Source: Lineus longissimus
Lineage: Eukaryota > Nemertea > Pilidiophora > Heteronemertea > Lineidae
DNA length: 64,000 nt
Assembly (NCBI RefSeq): GCF_910592395.1
Contig: NC_088310.1
Coordinates: forward strand, 25,003,491-25,067,490
Direction: 5' to 3'
Part shown: one piece after another, positions 21,001 through 31,999 of the stretch
Layout: every line of letters starts with the position of its first letter
Position numbering within the stretch: position 1 is the first letter of the stretch
The notes under the pieces: model-generated
The model's input: the letters and a program-made list of their open reading frames with translations, nothing else
What the model was told of the DNA's origin: nothing
Databases searched by the model: none
Program-made: the position numbers and the translations under genes

Positions 21001-23993
21001 GTAAAGGACGCTCTAATTGGATTTACCATTATTTGGCGATTGTTAATTGTTCATGTTTTTCAATTACTGGGCTAGACTTTCTGTCTTTCTCTTATCTCAC
21101 TTTGTGTCACAAGTGATTGTAAAATTCTGTGTTCATGAGTTGATTTGAATTTAAACCTATGTTGACTGGCCGCTTTTAATTTTGGTGTCCTTGCATTAGA
21201 TTCCAGATCCCATTCACAAATTTAGGGCTTCCAGTCTTTGCAATCCATTGAACCCAGACATAAGTGTTTTATAAGAAGCCCCAAACTTATCATTAAAGTC
21301 AAAAGCTTTTTTTAGTTCAGTAATTCTAAACCTCGCTCTGGCACATTTGGGCCCTTCCCAATGAGTTGGTCAGTTTGTGATTATTCGCTTGGTGAGAGCC
21401 ATTTCATCTGGGGAATTATTGATCGTTTGCCAGCAAAGAAGGGGAAATGAACACCAGAAGGAGCCTGGTGTCGGTCTAATGTTTGGTTTATAAAGTAATC
21501 TACTAGTCATCATTTGATTTTTTGAGTAATTTTTGGGAGAGCAAGGTACAGTACAACCTCTCTATTGCGGACACCCATGGGACTGGGCCCAGGTGTCCGC
21601 AATAGAGAGGTGTCCGCAATAGAGAGGTTATGCCAAATCGTCCGATAGGTGGATTTGAAGTTCCCGCCTTCTAGGTCTTGGTTTTCTCTGTGTCGACATC
21701 TAGCGTAGAAACTTTAAACCTGTTGGCTGATCGGTATTTGCTTGTGATGTTGCGTTGAATGACGTGAGCTACTTTGGAACTCAGAGCGTGAATAATCTCT
21801 CTAGTAAAAGGTGCCCCTTTTATTGCAAAATCTCCTCGACATGTGATAATGTGTCAAAAAACACCATAATTTCTGTCCATCAGCCACCTTTGATAAATAA
21901 TTATTTTTTTCTAATTTCTCTACTAACGCATATTCGCCGCAACACTGACAAAACCGCGTGGATTTATGAGTGTCCGTAGACACAAAAGGCCTATGTGATT
22001 AGTTGAAAAGATGAGTAAACAAATGCCACGGCTTAATTAGGATACAAAAACACAATGCCAATGCCGCGGCTTAATTAGGATACAAAAACACAATGCCATG
22101 GGGTAATTACGTTGATTAATTGCGCGAATATCACACCTGTCGGGCCTACTTGACTCTCCAAGCGCAAGCGGGAAGCCATTGTTTTTGCCTACTGTCCGTA
22201 ATTGGGAGGGAATTGGACCAAAAATTGGCTATCGCCCTGTCCGCAATTCGGAATAGAGAGGTGTCCGCCGTACAGAGGTTTTTGTTATTGGAAATGACTT
22301 AGAAAAAAATCGGGACTGGCCGGACGTGTCCGTTATGTAGAGGTGTCCGCCTGGCAGAGGTGTCCGCAGAGGGAGGTTCTACTGTATATTGTACCATATC
22401 TCACGGGGTGAAATTTTATCGCCCCATTACAGTCTGCAACATTAATGAAGTTTGGACAAATATAGTAAAAAAATCAATGAAGCCCCGTCTCTTTTTAACC
22501 ACTCTCACTTGAGTCTTACATAAGTCATTGCCACTGTCAATAAAATTTCATTGCACTATTGGGAGAAGTTGATTGCTGACTGGGGAAAGTAGACACTACT
22601 ATAATTTGGTTGAATATCATGAAAAATATATCCAGACCATTAGTGTTGTGAGTCATGTTGAAGGAGCTGGCAAATCTTTACTGACGTTTGCCATATGGTG
22701 CATTTTGAGGAGTTTAGAGACCAAAACAGCAGCTAAACTTGATTGTTTTCTTGACTGAGAACTCTGATGGCTGTAAGCTGTGGTGCAGGCAGTTGGTTCC
22801 ATCAAGTTGTTGAAGGATTTCTTGCTCTATATATCGTTGCTTGAACTTTGTAACTCTAAAGCATCGGTTTCAAATGTTGACCTGGAATGTTTCACATGAT
22901 ACAAGTAGAAAAAGAGCTGAAACATATCGGAGAAATGTAAAAAAATCTGCTGGCTGGAAACGGGTAGTGCACTCCGTTTCTTTACCAAAGCATCTCCTGA
23001 TTATAAAGGATTTGGAATTTGATATATTGCATGATGTTTCATGACCTAGGCTTGATTTGGCATGAACGTTTTTATATCATCCAGGCATTGTTTTGCTCTG
23101 TTTATCAAGACTTTACTTTTGCCATTTCAGTTGGTTGATATATAGATTTAAATTGTTGTGCATTGTTCTTTAGTAATAACTGTAATGTATACCAATAACT
23201 AAACATTTCAGTAGTTTAAAAATCATACCTTCTTTTTTCGGAAGATGATGCCAATATGGCCAATCTGCCAAAGAAGATGGGACTTGATAGAAAATGCAAT
23301 AAATTTGCTCTTATATTTAAAGGGAGTTTTTCTTTGTTTTAGGAAAGATTTTCTAGGGCTGCCTCGTGCTTTGAAACTTATTCACTGTTACCAAGTATTC
23401 TATGAATACTTGCTGTTACTGATATCAATTCTAATTGAGGTTGAAAACTTATCTTTTTCTCTATTGTATCTTTGCAGGATGACTTCGATGCGATACGGCC
23501 ACTCTGCTACCCCGGCACCGACATATTCCTTCTCTGCTTCAGCGTGGTGTCGCCAGCATCTTTCAATAACACACTCGAAAAGTGGCACCAAGAAGTACGG
23601 CACTGTGCGCCAGGGGTGCCGGTGATTCTTGTCGGAACGCAATGTGATCTACGAAGTGACGTTAAAGTTTTGATCGAACTTTCAAAATACGGTGAAGTGC
23701 CAGTTCCAGAGGATCAGATTCTTGACACGATGGAAGATATCGGGGCGCTCAAGTATATCGAGTGTTCTGCATTGACGCAAAAAAATCTTAAGGAGGTGTT
23801 TGATACGGCCATATTGACTGCTTTAAACTGGAATGGTTATCGGCGGAAGTTAGTAAGCCGAGGTACCGGTAGTAAAAAGTCACAAAAGAAACGAAAGAAG
23901 AGTCTCCGCGAGGACCGTGAACTTATTCCGGCGCCAGGTGATCAGTCAAAACCGCGGCGGTCTGGTTGGAAGAAATATCTGTGTGTCACGTGA
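8862..23993 (+). CDS. RHOU-like: RhoU/RhoV-like atypical Rho GTPase (3 exons, 270 aa)
   Basis: Exons 8862-9099, 12720-12778 and 23478-23993 join in frame to 270 codons. All junctions have proper GT-AG signals (phases 1 and 0). The nucleotide-binding set is complete: P-loop GDGAIGKT (48-55), switch I YVPTAFDN with the Mg-binding Thr73, DTAGQ (95-99), TQCD (153-156) and CSAL (195-198). The insert region and [12 protein letters not shown] match vertebrate RhoU/RhoV (Wrch-1/Chp) far better than Rac or Cdc42. These GTPases cycle fast, bind PAK-type effectors and shape adhesions and actin at plasma and endosomal membranes. The C-terminus has a long polybasic stretch (KKSQKKRKK) and ends WKKYLCVT. 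The cysteine is third from the end, so there is no CAAX box; palmitoylation is expected, as in RhoU. The N-terminal extension is Ser/Thr/Asp-rich and lacks the SH3-binding proline motifs of human RhoU. Confidence 0.93.
9100..12719 (+). other. RhoU-like gene intron 1
   Basis: 3.6 kb, A/T-rich, GT at 9100 and TTCTTTCAG at 12719. Small open frames here lack codon structure or homologous motifs. No mobile element recognised. A perfect cAMP-response-type octamer (TGACGTCA) sits at 11719-11726. Confidence 0.7.
12720..12778 (+). CDS. RHOU-like: RhoU-like GTPase exon 2: interswitch and DTAGQ
   Basis: A 59-nt exon too short for ORF calling. It encodes [20 protein letters not shown], which aligns without gaps to the interswitch of RhoU and ends exactly after the catalytic Gln. 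Flanking sites are TTCTTTCAG and GTATGT. Confidence 0.92.
21549..22384. mobile_element. Non-autonomous Tigger/pogo-like MITE
   Basis: Ends CAGTACAACC...GGTTCTACTG are imperfect inverted repeats of about 27 nt that include GCGGACACC. They are flanked by TA at 21547-21548 and 22385-22386, the target duplication of the Tc1/mariner/pogo group. The left end also forms its own perfect 20-bp hairpin (ACCTCTCTATTGCGGACACC and its complement across a ~16-nt loop). The GGTGTCCGC word recurs several times near both ends. No transposase frame is present. Confidence 0.75.
22023..22098 (+). repeat. 38-bp tandem duplication inside the MITE
   Basis: Two adjacent 38-nt copies (22023-22060, 22061-22098) differ at a single base. 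Confidence 0.9.
23478..23993 (+). CDS. RHOU-like: RhoU-like GTPase exon 3: G4, G5, polybasic C-terminus
   Basis: Opens after TTTGCAG with [11 protein letters not shown], continuous with DTAGQ of exon 2, and runs to TGA 23991-23993. It encodes 171 residues including the TQCD and CSAL motifs and the membrane-targeting tail. Confidence 0.93.
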   Translation, partial: DDFDAIRPLCYPGTDIFLLCFSVVSPASFNNTLEKWHQEVRHCAPGVPVILVGTQCDLRSDVKVLIELSKYGEVPVPEDQILDTMEDIGALKYIECSALTQKNLKEVFDTAILTALNWNGYRRKLVSRGTGSKKSQKKRKKSLREDRELIPAPGDQSKPRRSGWKKYLCVT

Positions 23994-26250
23994 TTGGACG
24001 ATATCAAAATTTGGTTCTGCTAAAGCAATGGTCAATAAACCCTGTAGACCCCTCCCTTCTCGTTGAAGCCATGAAAGGGTTGAACTCTGCAGATCAAAGT
24101 TACTGTGGATCATTTTATTATTTTTTTGTCAGAACATCTCCTAACAGTGACAAACTGAATTGAAAAAATGGTGACCATTGCTTCATTTTCATATCATACA
24201 AAACAGCACAAAATGATCCATTGTACCAATAATTTACAACATGTAGATTTGCTCAATTTTTGCCATATTCCATCCTTTGCTATTGATGGCCAGACATATG
24301 GCCAAATGAGAAACAGGACACAATTTAGTCATAAACTCTATGTTACATTGCCTTTACTGAAGAAGACAAGAAAAATGATGAGTTACATTGAGTTTGTGAT
24401 GAAACTAAACTTAACCATAATTTCCAAGTATGGGATATCGTTTCTACTCCTCTGGTTCATACAGTTTTCATTCTCACTTTCCATCCTTGCATACCTTCTT
24501 CTAACACCGTTTAAAAGAATTGAATGACTAATTCAGCATTCGTAACCTTAACTTGAGTGGATTTCAAAGCCTTATGAGATCATAGTCCACTTGACATGGT
24601 TCATGTTGCCCACGCTTTCAGAGAACTTTATATTGAAACTGATATCATTGAGCATGACAATTTTCCTGTTAAAGTGAATTTCGCACAAGCAATACAATGC
24701 CCCTCCATTCCCTGCACCTCTTTCAGTATCAAAGCCATTGTTGCATCAAGTCACTACAATGGAATTCCCATACAGAAAGATATGCTTTAACATATTCATA
24801 GTAATAACAGAATACAATTTGAACTAAGTATGAATGTTTCATTTCACAAGAACGATGTGGGTTTTTACAACTAATGTCATGCTCCAGTAGTTTGCTTTTT
24901 CGATATCTTTTGCTATGGACTATTAAGGTAAATCATTTGCTTTGAATTTTACGTCATTCTATTGCTGGGAAAGCCAGAGTTGTCTACTCTTGACACTGTT
25001 GAAATAAGTTTTAGGAGTTATTTTTAAAGGTTTCGAAAAATGTCATGCTACTTTTTTGGTTTACGCATGATACAGGAACAGAAGTGTACAAAGTTCAAAA
25101 TTGTTGTTTTTCAGAATTTGATGATTGGACAAATTTTGAGTTTTCTTGTTTTATTTGCTTGTTGATTACATTATGGTCTATTCTGGCTTGAAAGATCAAA
25201 TGAACTGTACATTGTAAGCGGAGATCCTGTACTTAATGCCCATTGCAATTCAGCAAGCTTGTAATGGAACAGATGAACTTAAATCTACTGCTGCCCTGCT
25301 ATGTGATTACTAAGGGAAAAAAACCAGTATTTTAATTCTTTTCTTGTTAAAATTATGCTTGTTATCGGTCAAGAATATTGGGTGAAGGGGATATATGATA
25401 AAAAATGTTACTCCAAAATTAACTTGACAATGTCTGTTTTTTGTTCGGGTGAGAAGTGTTATTCCAGCGGTTCCAGTGAAGAAGTCCTTGACAGCTAGAT
25501 TTCGTTTTGATTTTTGTCATATATTTTCTGTTTCGATGACAAAGTTTGATCTATTTCTCCAGCTGATATATCACAGACTTCAGTTAAATCTTCATTTCGA
25601 CGCAGGCGCCTGAATTTGTCACCCATATCATGCCATTCAGTATATTTTGCTAGGCTATTGCTTGTGAACAAAAAAATGTTTGGATGATTTCAGTCTGGTT
25701 GTACCAAAGTTACCGGAATTCAACTGTCAAAGTTAAAGTCAAGTTAAATCTTGCAATTGTGGTACACAAAGACTGATACTGAATTGTATATGAGCTAATG
25801 ATCAGAATGGCCCAGATGGTCACTTTTTTGACAAACTTGCACATCTACACTATTGAGAAATGTTGAAGAAACCATCATGTTTATAATGATAATTTCTGCT
25901 TCCTCAATCAGAGAGCACTTTGATTAGCTTTGCAGGGTTGCCAACATTCATTTTATGTTGTATATGTTTCTAATCAAAATACCTGAGCCCTAGGCTACCT
26001 AAACTGATTGTAAATAATTGTTAAAGCTGCAGAATGTGATTTATGAAAACTAATTCATTTAGTTATAGACAACAGAGTGTCTCAAAAGGAACAAACTGAA
26101 ATATAAAAACTCTCTAAACATGCGAAAGGATGAGAAAAATGTATCATTTATGCCAAAATTGAGACACTATACTTGTAAATTTTCAAAAGAAGAGCCTGCA
26201 GCTCGGTGTAATATATGATGTTTATAAGATTTTTAAAAATAAAGTTCTAA
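23994..26250 (+). other. 3' UTR region of the RhoU-like gene
   Basis: AATAAA at 24034-24039 lies only 41 nt after the stop. Another at 26238-26243 would give a long 3' UTR of 2.2 kb. The A/T-rich stretch between them has no coding character, although it includes an open frame of 119 codons (24168-24527). Confidence 0.45.
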
Positions 26251-27803
26251 ACTTGATCATATAAATGACACTTTATTTTATTTTCTTGACATGATTATTG
26301 AACCTTGACCTTTTCCATCCCCTCCATCATCCAATCACATGGCAGCCTCTCGCTGATGGAAAGACATTTTGAGCCTTAGTTTTGACCCATTCACCAATAA
26401 GCACAAAGTCTGCTCTGCAGTGCTATGAAGAGCTGGGGGTTCAGCATTATCGGGCGAGGCAAGGAGAGCATACTGAGGGTACTGTCGGATGTACAAGCCT
26501 TGGGCATACTACTCCTCAAATTAGCTACAGTCGGAGTCGTTTGTCTGCTTCACTGCTTGTGACAGGAGTTGTCTTCTATGAAGCGTTAGGATGATAGCAA
26601 CAGTGGTTCCCATAGTAAAATCAATAATCTTGGTCTAGGATGATATATGCAGGAAGTCGGGATACATTACCACTTTAACCAGATTCCAGGGATGATTTCA
26701 TTGACAGAATGAATACTGTGGGAATAGAAGAATGTCATAAGTTGGTTGTATTACAATTAAACGCACAGCATTGTTGGCATTCATCCTCTTTGGAAGAATA
26801 TGGAATCGAGTTTTTAAAATCTATAGACCAATACGATTGCACCTGAGAGGCCTTGGCACACCAAGCACATGAAAAAAAGACTATTTTCACCTGAGCTGGG
26901 CATAAATTAATAGGGGCCTCTGTGCTACTTGAATGAAATATTCTTAGACACTTGAGAATGTATTAACTCATTTCTGGTGGCCTTCACGAATGACCTCAAC
27001 TTCAACAACAGCCAATACTTGATTCACTGAACGGCTTGTCAAGGACCCGAGCTGTATTTCGTAAAAGAAACTGGGGCATACAAGTTAGGTAACATGACAA
27101 AGGCAAACAGTGTGGCCCAAATGATCCATCCTTGGGGACAGTATCGCCCCTTCAAAACCAAACACAAACACAAAAACAAACACTAAATGCCAACATCAAC
27201 TCAACATGTATGCTATTTCAGAGTCATCTCTTGGTCTCGACTGGCTGAGTGGACCGTGTACTCCCAGTTGGTCCTTGACATTTTTCAATGGCTGGATGTT
27301 CGGAATCAGAGTAGTATGTTTCAATGTGAGGAGGTACTTGTACATATTATGTTGGCATTGCCATTTAAACTGACTCGATGACCCACAGGAATGACTGTAC
27401 CGACCACATCAAGCCGAATTATCGACGATGTGTGTCAATCCTAAAGTCTCCTTCAGGAGGAGGGTTACCGACGCACAACGCCGGTAGATCGGCATGGACT
27501 ACCCGAGAAATGTGATACACCCGAACCAGACATACTTCACCATGGGCCATGATGCAGGAACACGCGATCACAGCTATGTATCCTCCATACATCGTTTACA
27601 AATACCCCGGGTATACGCCCATTTCAACATTCTGGCTACCATCGAATGTGCATGTACGTCTCCATATTTAGGCATTTTACACCTTCCTAAGTCTCTAGAA
27701 AGACGCAGTAAACCAAGTAGGCCTGGATGCAATTTCCAGTGACCACCCTGTTGACAGACCAGAACCCGGAAAAGAGGTAGTTGAAAGGCTGGGCTGTTGA
27801 TGC

Positions 27804-28372
27804 GGAGGGAGGGAGGGTTCCTGCTCTCTCGAATCGATTCTGCACATAGGGTTGTTTGAGGTAACTCTAGCCGAGTCAAATCACCTATCCGCCATAATGT
27901 CTCAGTTTCAAAGCAGTAACATAGGGAGACTGGGACATATCAGCTTCTCGATTGATGTTGGTGAGAAGAGAGGTACGGTTTCTGTTATTGACAGGAGGAG
28001 ACCCTCTAGGCAACATATCTTAGCGGTTTAGGTGTGTACCAAGGCGACTACTCGTGCGTGTGCCCTCAACAATCATAACAGGCACTTTGTGTACTAGTAT
28101 CTCTAATTCTGAAGCAGTGATGAAGAGAGCCCGGATAACAGCTTGCCTGATGGCTGTTGGAACGGTAGGAGGGAGGGTTTTCAACCGTTTACAGGAATCG
28201 ACCCTGCACACCAGACATGAAAAGGTGTTTATATTTTGTCCCGTTTATGACCTTTGTTTCTGCATCGAAGGCATTCGAGAATGAAGTGTACCTTCGAGTT
28301 CAAACTAAGCAGAGAAACAGAATCCGGAACACAGCTGTTGCCCGTTGGTTCTTGGAACGGAGGGAGGGAGGG
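27804..28372 (+). repeat. Three degenerate copies of a G-rich repeat
   Basis: GGAGGGAGGGAGGG at 27804-27817 and 28359-28372, and GGAGGGAGGG at 28168-28177. The flanks are shared in pairs: TTGGAACGG before copies 2 and 3, and GAATCGA(T/C)(T/C)CTGCACA after copies 1 and 2. The longer runs meet the pattern of a two-tetrad G-quadruplex. Confidence 0.55.
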
Positions 28373-28942
28373 TTCTCATCAGCTGCCTGATCGGTTCCCT
28401 TAATTTACATGTCATATCAATTTCTCCATTTCATTACTTCAACTGATGCGGCTTTTCTACCGAACAGGGTAGCGCACACGAATATCGATTTCTGAGAACT
28501 CACAATGGTTGCTATTAGAACGGTAGTTGCATTTCTGGTCCGTCAATATTTTGGAACCCATATGGTGTCAGAATTTCATCATCTGGCGGATATTGTCGTT
28601 CTAGCTTGTCGTGCTATCAAGCAATGATGATATGAGTTATGTCAGCGTGAGTATGATGAATGAATTGGAGTTACCAAAACCTTTTAGTGCCACAGAATAA
28701 AGCGGGACGTGTTTAAACCAAAATCTCCCATCCTCTTTTAATCAGACGAGAGATTATCCACACCCGGCCTCTCACGGACAAAATTGGCTAGTTGTGTCCT
28801 ATAATCTCTCGAAGCCTTGGCCGCGTCAAGTTGTAGCCTCATTCAGCCTCTCGTCGCCCTCTCTACGACATCTGCTGGGATGAGTGGGTCCTTGGATCTG
28901 TCGCCGGGGAAAATGTAATCAGAAGCTGAAAGTGGCATGAGT

Positions 28943-29010
28943 GATTGGCGATGGTCTGGCGTATTAGTGGTTGGTGGATTGGCGATGGTCTGGCGTATTT
29001 GTGGTTGGTG
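28943..29010 (+). repeat. 34-bp tandem duplication
   Basis: Copies 28943-28976 and 28977-29010 differ by one A/T change. Confidence 0.9.
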
Positions 29011-30699
29011 GATAGCAAGATTGTGCAATTAAATAAGAGAACAGCCAGTCTCTCTCGTTTATTCTTCGCGCCCATCATAAATGCCATGCTGACATTTGTT
29101 TTTTACTTCATTCATTATTTGCTTTGGATTGGCGCATCGAGTTACGCCATTTCTGAGTAAATTTGGGTCAAGTGTTGCTGATAAGAAGCGGAAATAGATC
29201 CTTCAAGACACACTTTTTGAAAAAATAAATACGGAAAACTCCTTGTCTTCTACTCAATTGATTGGAGAGCTCTTACATAATATTGATACTGCATCGGCTT
29301 TCCTTTACAGCAGAAAAGGAATGTTTCCAATCCGTCTTTCGGTCGCCAATTGGGTTGCTCTTTTATCCTTTCTAAGAACTTTAGGTGACAAAATCTTCTT
29401 AAGTTGATACTTGAACGATATTTAGACCTTAGCGTGTGAATTTGTTGGGTTGCTTGTCCGCGACAATAATAAAATAGTTATAAGTTATGTCCTTTTTTAC
29501 TGAAGAACTTGATGTTGGTGGAAGCAGAAATAGCTGAAAATGTTTTAACTGTCAAACATGGGATAACCAACTTATTTATTTAACTTATTGGTTGCCAGAA
29601 TAATAAGAATACAGTTTTCAACGTTAGTCGGGTTGTTCTATTGCATCTAGGTAAATATGATGGTAAATGAGAGACCCTTCATCATTTCCACGCATGATCG
29701 CGTGTACCTCAAAAGAAATCACGCAGCAAAAGCGTCAGTCAATGCATAGGAACCCTCACCCCCTCCGCGGGAACAGCCAATTATATTGTTTTGAACTTGC
29801 CTGTAACCTGCTAACCGGCCGAAGAGGCGAACTTGAAAAGACACAGCGTTGCATTAAGGGCTAAATCATTGAAGTTTTAAAAGATATTTGGAGTTCAGTG
29901 AGTGCACACTTTCATTGATTGACAGATCACAAATGCCGACTAATTTGACGATTTCTAGTGTTTGTCTTTAGGGACTTCGGACAACCAAGTTGACGAATTA
30001 ACCACCATGGGTTCGGTAGGAATTTGTCATCGGATCATCAACTTTCACTCTCTATCGTGCAAATGACACTTTGTACTTCGATGTTGTCCCCCTGGGTATC
30101 ATTTCTTAGTTGTATGATGTGTCAAGGGGCTTTCATATTCGTGGGACTTGTAAGTATGGGGTCAGACGTGGTTTAATAGTTTTCTTGAATGAAATATTGA
30201 CCTGTCCGTGTTAACTCTGTTTTGTTTAGGTATAAAACTATTATAGCAGCATGTGAAGAGAAACGGAAAAGTCCCAACCCAATCATTCTTGGTGAAGTAC
30301 GGAATTGACGTTTTATTCATGGAGGTATGACATCATGGGGAAGAGATAACCACGCCCAGTCGCTATTAGTATACCCCTATCCCCACATCACTTAATCACT
30401 GGTAAGATTATCAAAGTCAGTTACAGAAATCATCGACTCCAGTGACTGGTGGAGAGACGAGGCGAATACTACTGCGTCCTTCGTGAACAGAAATGTGCTG
30501 GTTATTAACTTATACCATTGACATCAGCTAAAGAGAATTCCCGTCATCACGAGATCTTATGGGATTCACAAACATCACAAAGATAGCAGTAATTCCCTGG
30601 CTGTTTTCCCGATGACATCCTCCCCTATCTTATTTCATGGAGCTTATTCTAACCACTCCCTACCCATAGATGCTTATCACAGCGGCGTTTCTTTGAGGC

Positions 30700-30890
30700 G
30701 ACTCCTCGAAATGAAGCCGACTTATCAAACAAATTGTTTGAGCACGCATCCTCTCCGCTTTCCACATTAACGGGAGAAGCTTAAATTCGTTGTGGAGTCT
30801 CCGCGACATGAAGCTTACTTATCGAACAAATCTTTAGGGCACGCATCCTCTCCACTTTCCGATGATAACATTAACGGAAAACATAACGTT
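30700..30890 (+). repeat. Diverged ~97-bp tandem duplication
   Basis: Two copies share ATGAAGC..ACTTATC.AACAAA, then GCACGCATCCTCTCC.CTTTCC and ATTAACGG, in the same order. Confidence 0.65.
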
Positions 30891-31939
30891 GGTTTGGCAG
30901 AACATTTTGAAACTGATAAATTCTAACATACTGACTGCACGAAATTTTCAGACTTATCAATCCTTTTATCTCCAAACCGCCTTACCAATGGCTACTCCAC
31001 GATCTCTTGCGGTATCAGGACACACGACATAAGCATTCTCCTCATCAAGACTTATATAGAAGACGCTGGTGGCTGATTGTATCAAGTCATCCTTATATCA
31101 TGTTGGCGCCAACAATTGATATTTACTGCTCTAACGAAGCACCCATTGCTGGCAATTGACTTCAAGGCTCATCTGACTACTGTATTTGATGTCGTTTTTG
31201 GATGAGAAGTTTCAGATTGGACCAGATTTCAGACAAAGAAAGAAAGCATGACTGTCTGTACTCTGGCGCTAGATCATTCTCATTACTTATTGCTTTCAGG
31301 ACTGTGTTGTCGTTGGCAGTCCTTTTTTATTTTGACAATAGAAGGTTAAACTTGAAAAAAGTATACCACTTCTAAGAAGGCTTTGCCTTGTTCTTGTGGC
31401 ATGCATGGAGGTAATATGCAGAAGAAATTAGGTATATATCTGCCCCGTGTTGCGATCGACCACGTTTTCGTGGTCGCCTGAGCACGCCCTCAAGTCGACA
31501 CGAAGGTCAACAGTCCAGGCCAGCAAATATAAGAATATTATTATTGCAATTATTGCCTAACAAAAGTGCTAGTTGAACTTTGATAGCTAGTGTAAATGCG
31601 TAACTCTCACAATAATAGCCTTTTTTTCTACCATCAAACATTACCCACAGTTCAAAATTACATTACTTATTTCAAGTCGGCTTTTCAATGCTTAATCAAG
31701 CGTATGTTGCACGAATTTACGCCCTTTCCGACACGTGGGAATTGGTAGGGGAACAAATTGCCTTCTTTGATTGTCATTGTAGAACTTTACACTTTCGATC
31801 AAGAGACTCGGGCTAAGGCCTCCACTGAAGACCGTTTGACATTTTCGAATACATAAACCTATGTCCATTGAGAATAATTTCGGGACCTTTAACTCCGAGA
31901 ACCAGAAACAGCGTCTCTCAGAAAACAGAAATAAAAAAT

Positions 31940-31999
31940 TGTAACGGCAACCATTTTGAAAATATTTTTTCTATAATTTTCAAAATGGTTGCCTTTACA
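31940..31999. repeat. 24-bp inverted repeat (hairpin)
   Basis: Arms 31940-31963 and 31976-31999 pair with one mismatch across a 12-nt A/T loop. The arm core is GGCAACCATTTTGAAAAT. It looks like a short MITE or a foldback remnant. Confidence 0.7.

Larger units (their letters stand above)
12779..23477 (+). other. RhoU-like gene intron 2 (10.7 kb)
   Basis: Long A/T-rich intron. It holds a short CA-rich microsatellite (about 19579-19609), a TA-flanked MITE (21549-22384) and a TGACGTCA octamer at 18449-18456. I see no exon of another gene in it. Confidence 0.7.

Noticed and set aside
24168-24527. 119-codon open frame after the RhoU-like gene
   Set aside because: A/T-rich, low-complexity composition, no domain, lies between two polyA signals in a likely 3' UTR.
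28747-28811. 11-bp perfect inverted repeat of pre-miRNA-like size
   Set aside because: About one such match is expected by chance in the window, and the inner part of the stem is weak.
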